A stretch of 7,768 nt of DNA from Microbacteriaceae bacterium UBA6152 (GTDB lineage: Bacteria; Actinomycetota; Actinomycetes; Actinomycetales; Microbacteriaceae), in NCBI GenBank assembly GCA_002423075.1, contig DIUS01000006.1, positions 7,791-15,558 of the forward strand. Direction: 5' to 3'. The position numbers and the translations under genes are program-made. Each line of letters opens with the position of its first letter. Positions within the stretch are counted from its first letter, which is position 1. The notes under the pieces were generated by a model. That model was not told the DNA's origin, searched no databases, and saw nothing but the letters and a program-made list of their open reading frames with translations. This document shows, one piece after another, positions 5,990 to 7,768 of this stretch.

Positions 5990-6757
5990 ATGGCGGATAT
6001 CGCCCCAGACGTCGATCGCGGTGCGGGCTACTCCATGCGCGGGCTTCAGGGGCGCGTCATCGATGGCGTGGGCCGCCAAATCATCGGCCGCGAGTACGCA
6101 CCCGGCGACCTGCTGCCGAAAGAGGCCGAGCTCACCGACGAATTTGGCGTCTCGCGCACGTCAGTGCGCGAGGGAATGCGGGTGCTCGCGGCCAAGGGTC
6201 TCGTCGACATTCGCCAGAAGATCGGCACGCGCGTTCGCCAGCCCGAGAACTGGAACGTTTTCGACAGCGACATTCTGCGCTGGCACAGCGAGGTCGGCCG
6301 GGGTGACGACATCATGCGCAACCTCGTCGAGGTTCGGCAGATCATGGAGCCGGCCGCGGCGCGCCTCGCCGCGGGCCGGGCATCGATGGACGACCTGCGC
6401 CGAATGGACGACGCCCTGCACGAGATGGTCGCGAACTCGACCGACCGCGAAGGCTACGCGCACGCCGACGTCGAGTTTCACCTCGCCGTGTACGCGGCAT
6501 CGCACAACGTGCTGCTGCGGCAGTTCGGCAGCGTCGTGGCCGACTTCATGTACGCGAGCTTCAACGTGCAGCAGGCGACCGCGTCTGATGACGAGGTCTT
6601 CCTCGAAGACGCCGCGACGCATGCCGCCGTATTCAACGCGATCAACCGCGGCAACGGCGAGAAAGCCGCAGAGGCCATGCTGCACGTCGTGCTCGACGGC
6701 AAGAACGCCCTCATCAAGGCCCTCAGCGACCAGCGTGATGTCGCGTCGTCGGGCTGA
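5990..6757 (+). CDS. GntR-family transcriptional regulator, FadR subfamily (FCD domain)
   Basis: A DNA-binding regulator of 255 residues. The N-terminal winged helix-turn-helix spans about 17-85, with the GntR signature PGDLLPKEAELTDEFGVSRTSVREGMRVLAAKGLV followed by the wing IRQKIGTRVR. The C-terminal all-helical FCD domain (about 105-245) keeps the four metal ligands typical of the family: Asp160, His164 (DVEFHLAVYAAS), His211 (THAAVFNAI) and His232 (MLHVVLDG). Such domains usually bind a carboxylate-bearing metabolite through the metal, which suits a sugar-acid pathway. The start is the ATG at 5990, with a perfect AGGAGG at 5977-5982 seven bases upstream; an earlier in-frame GTG at 5972 has no site. 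It probably represses both divergent operons through the sites at 4586-4598 and 4662-4679 until an intermediate accumulates. That target assignment is inferred. Confidence 0.92.
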   Translation: MADIAPDVDRGAGYSMRGLQGRVIDGVGRQIIGREYAPGDLLPKEAELTDEFGVSRTSVREGMRVLAAKGLVDIRQKIGTRVRQPENWNVFDSDILRWHSEVGRGDDIMRNLVEVRQIMEPAAARLAAGRASMDDLRRMDDALHEMVANSTDREGYAHADVEFHLAVYAASHNVLLRQFGSVVADFMYASFNVQQATASDDEVFLEDAATHAAVFNAINRGNGEKAAEAMLHVVLDGKNALIKALSDQRDVASSG

Positions 6758-6775
6758 CGCCTCGAAGGCATCGGG

Positions 6776-7720
6776 ATGACCGCTCAGCCGGCCGTGCGCC
6801 TCGAGCGCGGCGGCATCAGCGCGGTCGTGCTGCCCGACGAGGGTGGCGTCCTCGTCGACCTGTTCGTGCACGGGCGACCGGTGCTGGCCGCCACGCCGTG
6901 GGCGGGGTCGGTGCTGCCCGCCGCTCGCCCCGCTGACTCGGAGCAGACCTGGGTCGAGCGGTGGCGGGGCGGGTGGCAGCTGTGCTTTCCGACCGCGGGG
7001 CAGCCGAACCCTGCTGCGGCCGTCGTCGAGGGCTTTCACGGGGCAGCATCGCAGGCGCCCTGGCTCGAGGTGTCGCGCACGGCCGACACGGTCGCGCTCG
7101 GCTGGGCCGATCACGACCGCCTGAGTGCCGAGCGCCTCTGGCGCGTCACCGACGACGGCGCGGCCGTCGCGACGCGGGTGCACAATGCCGGCGACGCCAC
7201 GCGCGTGCTCGTGATCGCCGAGCACCTCATTCTCGGCGGCGACGTGCTCGCCGCCCCGCTCGCCCTCGACGTACCGCCGACCGCCCTGCTGCGCCCGCTC
7301 GATTATGCGGGCCTGCCCGAAGGGTCGCCGATCGCGTGGCCGGGTGACCCGGCCAAGCAATGGAGCTCCGTCGACCGCGGCACGCCCGCGCGCGTGACCG
7401 GGCTGATGGGCGTGCAGCCCCAGCGCATCGGCGCCCGCGGCGAGCACGTCGAGGTGCTCGTCGAGTGGCAGGGCTCGGCCCTGCCCCACGCGCTGCTGTG
7501 GGAGGAGCTCGGCGTCTCGACCGAGCAGCCCTGGAACGGGCAGGTCGTCGCGCTCGGCATCGAACCCACGTCGACACCCCACGGCGCCGGAACGGCACTC
7601 AACTCATCGCTCGTGCGGCTGCCCCCAGGCGGAACGCTTGAGTGGGGTGTCTCGCTCAGCGTGCTGTGGGCATCCGTCACCCCCTCAGCCGACACGTCGA
7701 CAATCACGGAGGCACCATGA
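6776..7720 (+). CDS. aldose 1-epimerase-like protein (galactose mutarotase fold)
   Basis: A 314-residue protein of the aldose 1-epimerase/galactose mutarotase-like superfamily, expected to interconvert sugar anomers in the cytoplasm. Visible features are an N-terminal strand region with VVLPDEGGVLVDLFVHG (17-33), the GGWQLCFPTAGQ block (65-76), FHGAAS (87-92) with the likely catalytic His88, AEHLILGG (148-155) with His150, and ALGIEPTSTPHGAG (259-272) with Glu263 in the position of the family's general base. Overall identity to classic GalM looks low, so it belongs to one of the divergent branches; the sugar is unknown. The ATG follows GAAGG (6764-6768) at seven bases and lies 18 bases after the regulator stop. 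It overlaps the next gene by four bases (ATGA). In this context it probably supplies the anomer used by the following dehydrogenase. Confidence 0.78.
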   Translation: MTAQPAVRLERGGISAVVLPDEGGVLVDLFVHGRPVLAATPWAGSVLPAARPADSEQTWVERWRGGWQLCFPTAGQPNPAAAVVEGFHGAASQAPWLEVSRTADTVALGWADHDRLSAERLWRVTDDGAAVATRVHNAGDATRVLVIAEHLILGGDVLAAPLALDVPPTALLRPLDYAGLPEGSPIAWPGDPAKQWSSVDRGTPARVTGLMGVQPQRIGARGEHVEVLVEWQGSALPHALLWEELGVSTEQPWNGQVVALGIEPTSTPHGAGTALNSSLVRLPPGGTLEWGVSLSVLWASVTPSADTSTITEAP

Positions 7721-7768
7721 CAGCGCTGCGCACCATCGTCACTGGCTCGGCCAACGGCATCGGGGCGG
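7717..7768 (+). CDS. short-chain dehydrogenase/reductase (N-terminal fragment)
   Basis: The gene runs off the right edge; only 17 codons are visible, reading MTALRTIVTGSANGIGA. The TGSANGIG stretch is the classical SDR cofactor-binding motif TGxxxGIG on the first Rossmann strand and helix, so an NAD(H)- or NADP(H)-dependent oxidoreductase is well supported despite the short length. The ATG overlaps the stop of the epimerase-like gene (ATGA), with GGAGG at 7708-7712, so it is in the same operon. A sugar dehydrogenase acting after the epimerase, or a dehydrogenase acting on the dehydratase product, would both fit; the fragment cannot decide. Confidence 0.85.
   Translation, partial: MTALRTIVTGSANGIGA

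Noticed and set aside
6161..7582. 473-codon open frame on the minus strand across the regulator and epimerase-like genes
   Set aside because: It is antisense to two well-supported genes, has no family motifs, is rich in Arg/His/Gly/Asp, and arises because GC-rich codons on one strand leave the opposite strand free of stops.
1..7768. CRISPR array, tRNA/rRNA genes or mobile element
   Set aside because: No regularly spaced repeats, no tRNA-like cloverleaf, no transposase motifs or terminal inverted repeats were found by eye.

Overview
The window looks like chromosomal DNA of a high-GC actinobacterium. GC-rich third codon positions, strong AGGAGG-type ribosome binding sites, GTGA/ATGA overlaps and a lipoprotein sugar-binding protein with two permeases but no ATPase gene all fit; a Microbacteriaceae-type organism is my inference, not proven. 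No RNA gene, CRISPR array, insertion sequence or phage gene was seen.

Layout. (1) Positions 1-135 hold no confident gene; a short frame ending at 65 could be the tail of a membrane protein. (2) 136-1029 (+) encodes a formylglycine-generating enzyme with both active-site cysteines, the activator of type I sulfatases. (3) 1030-1188 is a convergent intergenic stretch with a strong GC hairpin at 1145-1169. (4) 4324 down to 1189 (-) is a compact operon: extracellular solute-binding lipoprotein, MalF-type permease, MalG-type permease, forming a carbohydrate ABC importer. (5) 4325-4771 is a 447-base divergent control region. It carries an inverted pair of an 11-base motif; each copy contains a TATGAT -10-like hexamer pointing toward its own operon. 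(6) 4772 to the window end (+) is a second operon: enolase-superfamily sugar-acid dehydratase, FadR-subfamily GntR regulator, aldose-1-epimerase-like protein, and the first 17 codons of a short-chain dehydrogenase.

How it fits together. The importer brings in a sugar or sugar acid. A mutarotase-like enzyme, an NAD(P)-dependent SDR and a sugar-acid dehydratase are parts expected of an oxidative, non-phosphorylative sugar pathway (sugar to lactone to aldonate to 2-keto-3-deoxy acid). The GntR/FCD protein probably senses an acidic intermediate and controls both divergent operons through the paired motif. The lactonase, aldolase or downstream dehydrogenase would have to lie past 7768 or elsewhere. 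The FGE next to the importer raises the possibility that the source is a sulfated glycan, but no sulfatase is in view and FGE differs in base composition and orientation, so this link is speculative. The substrate cannot be named from sequence alone.
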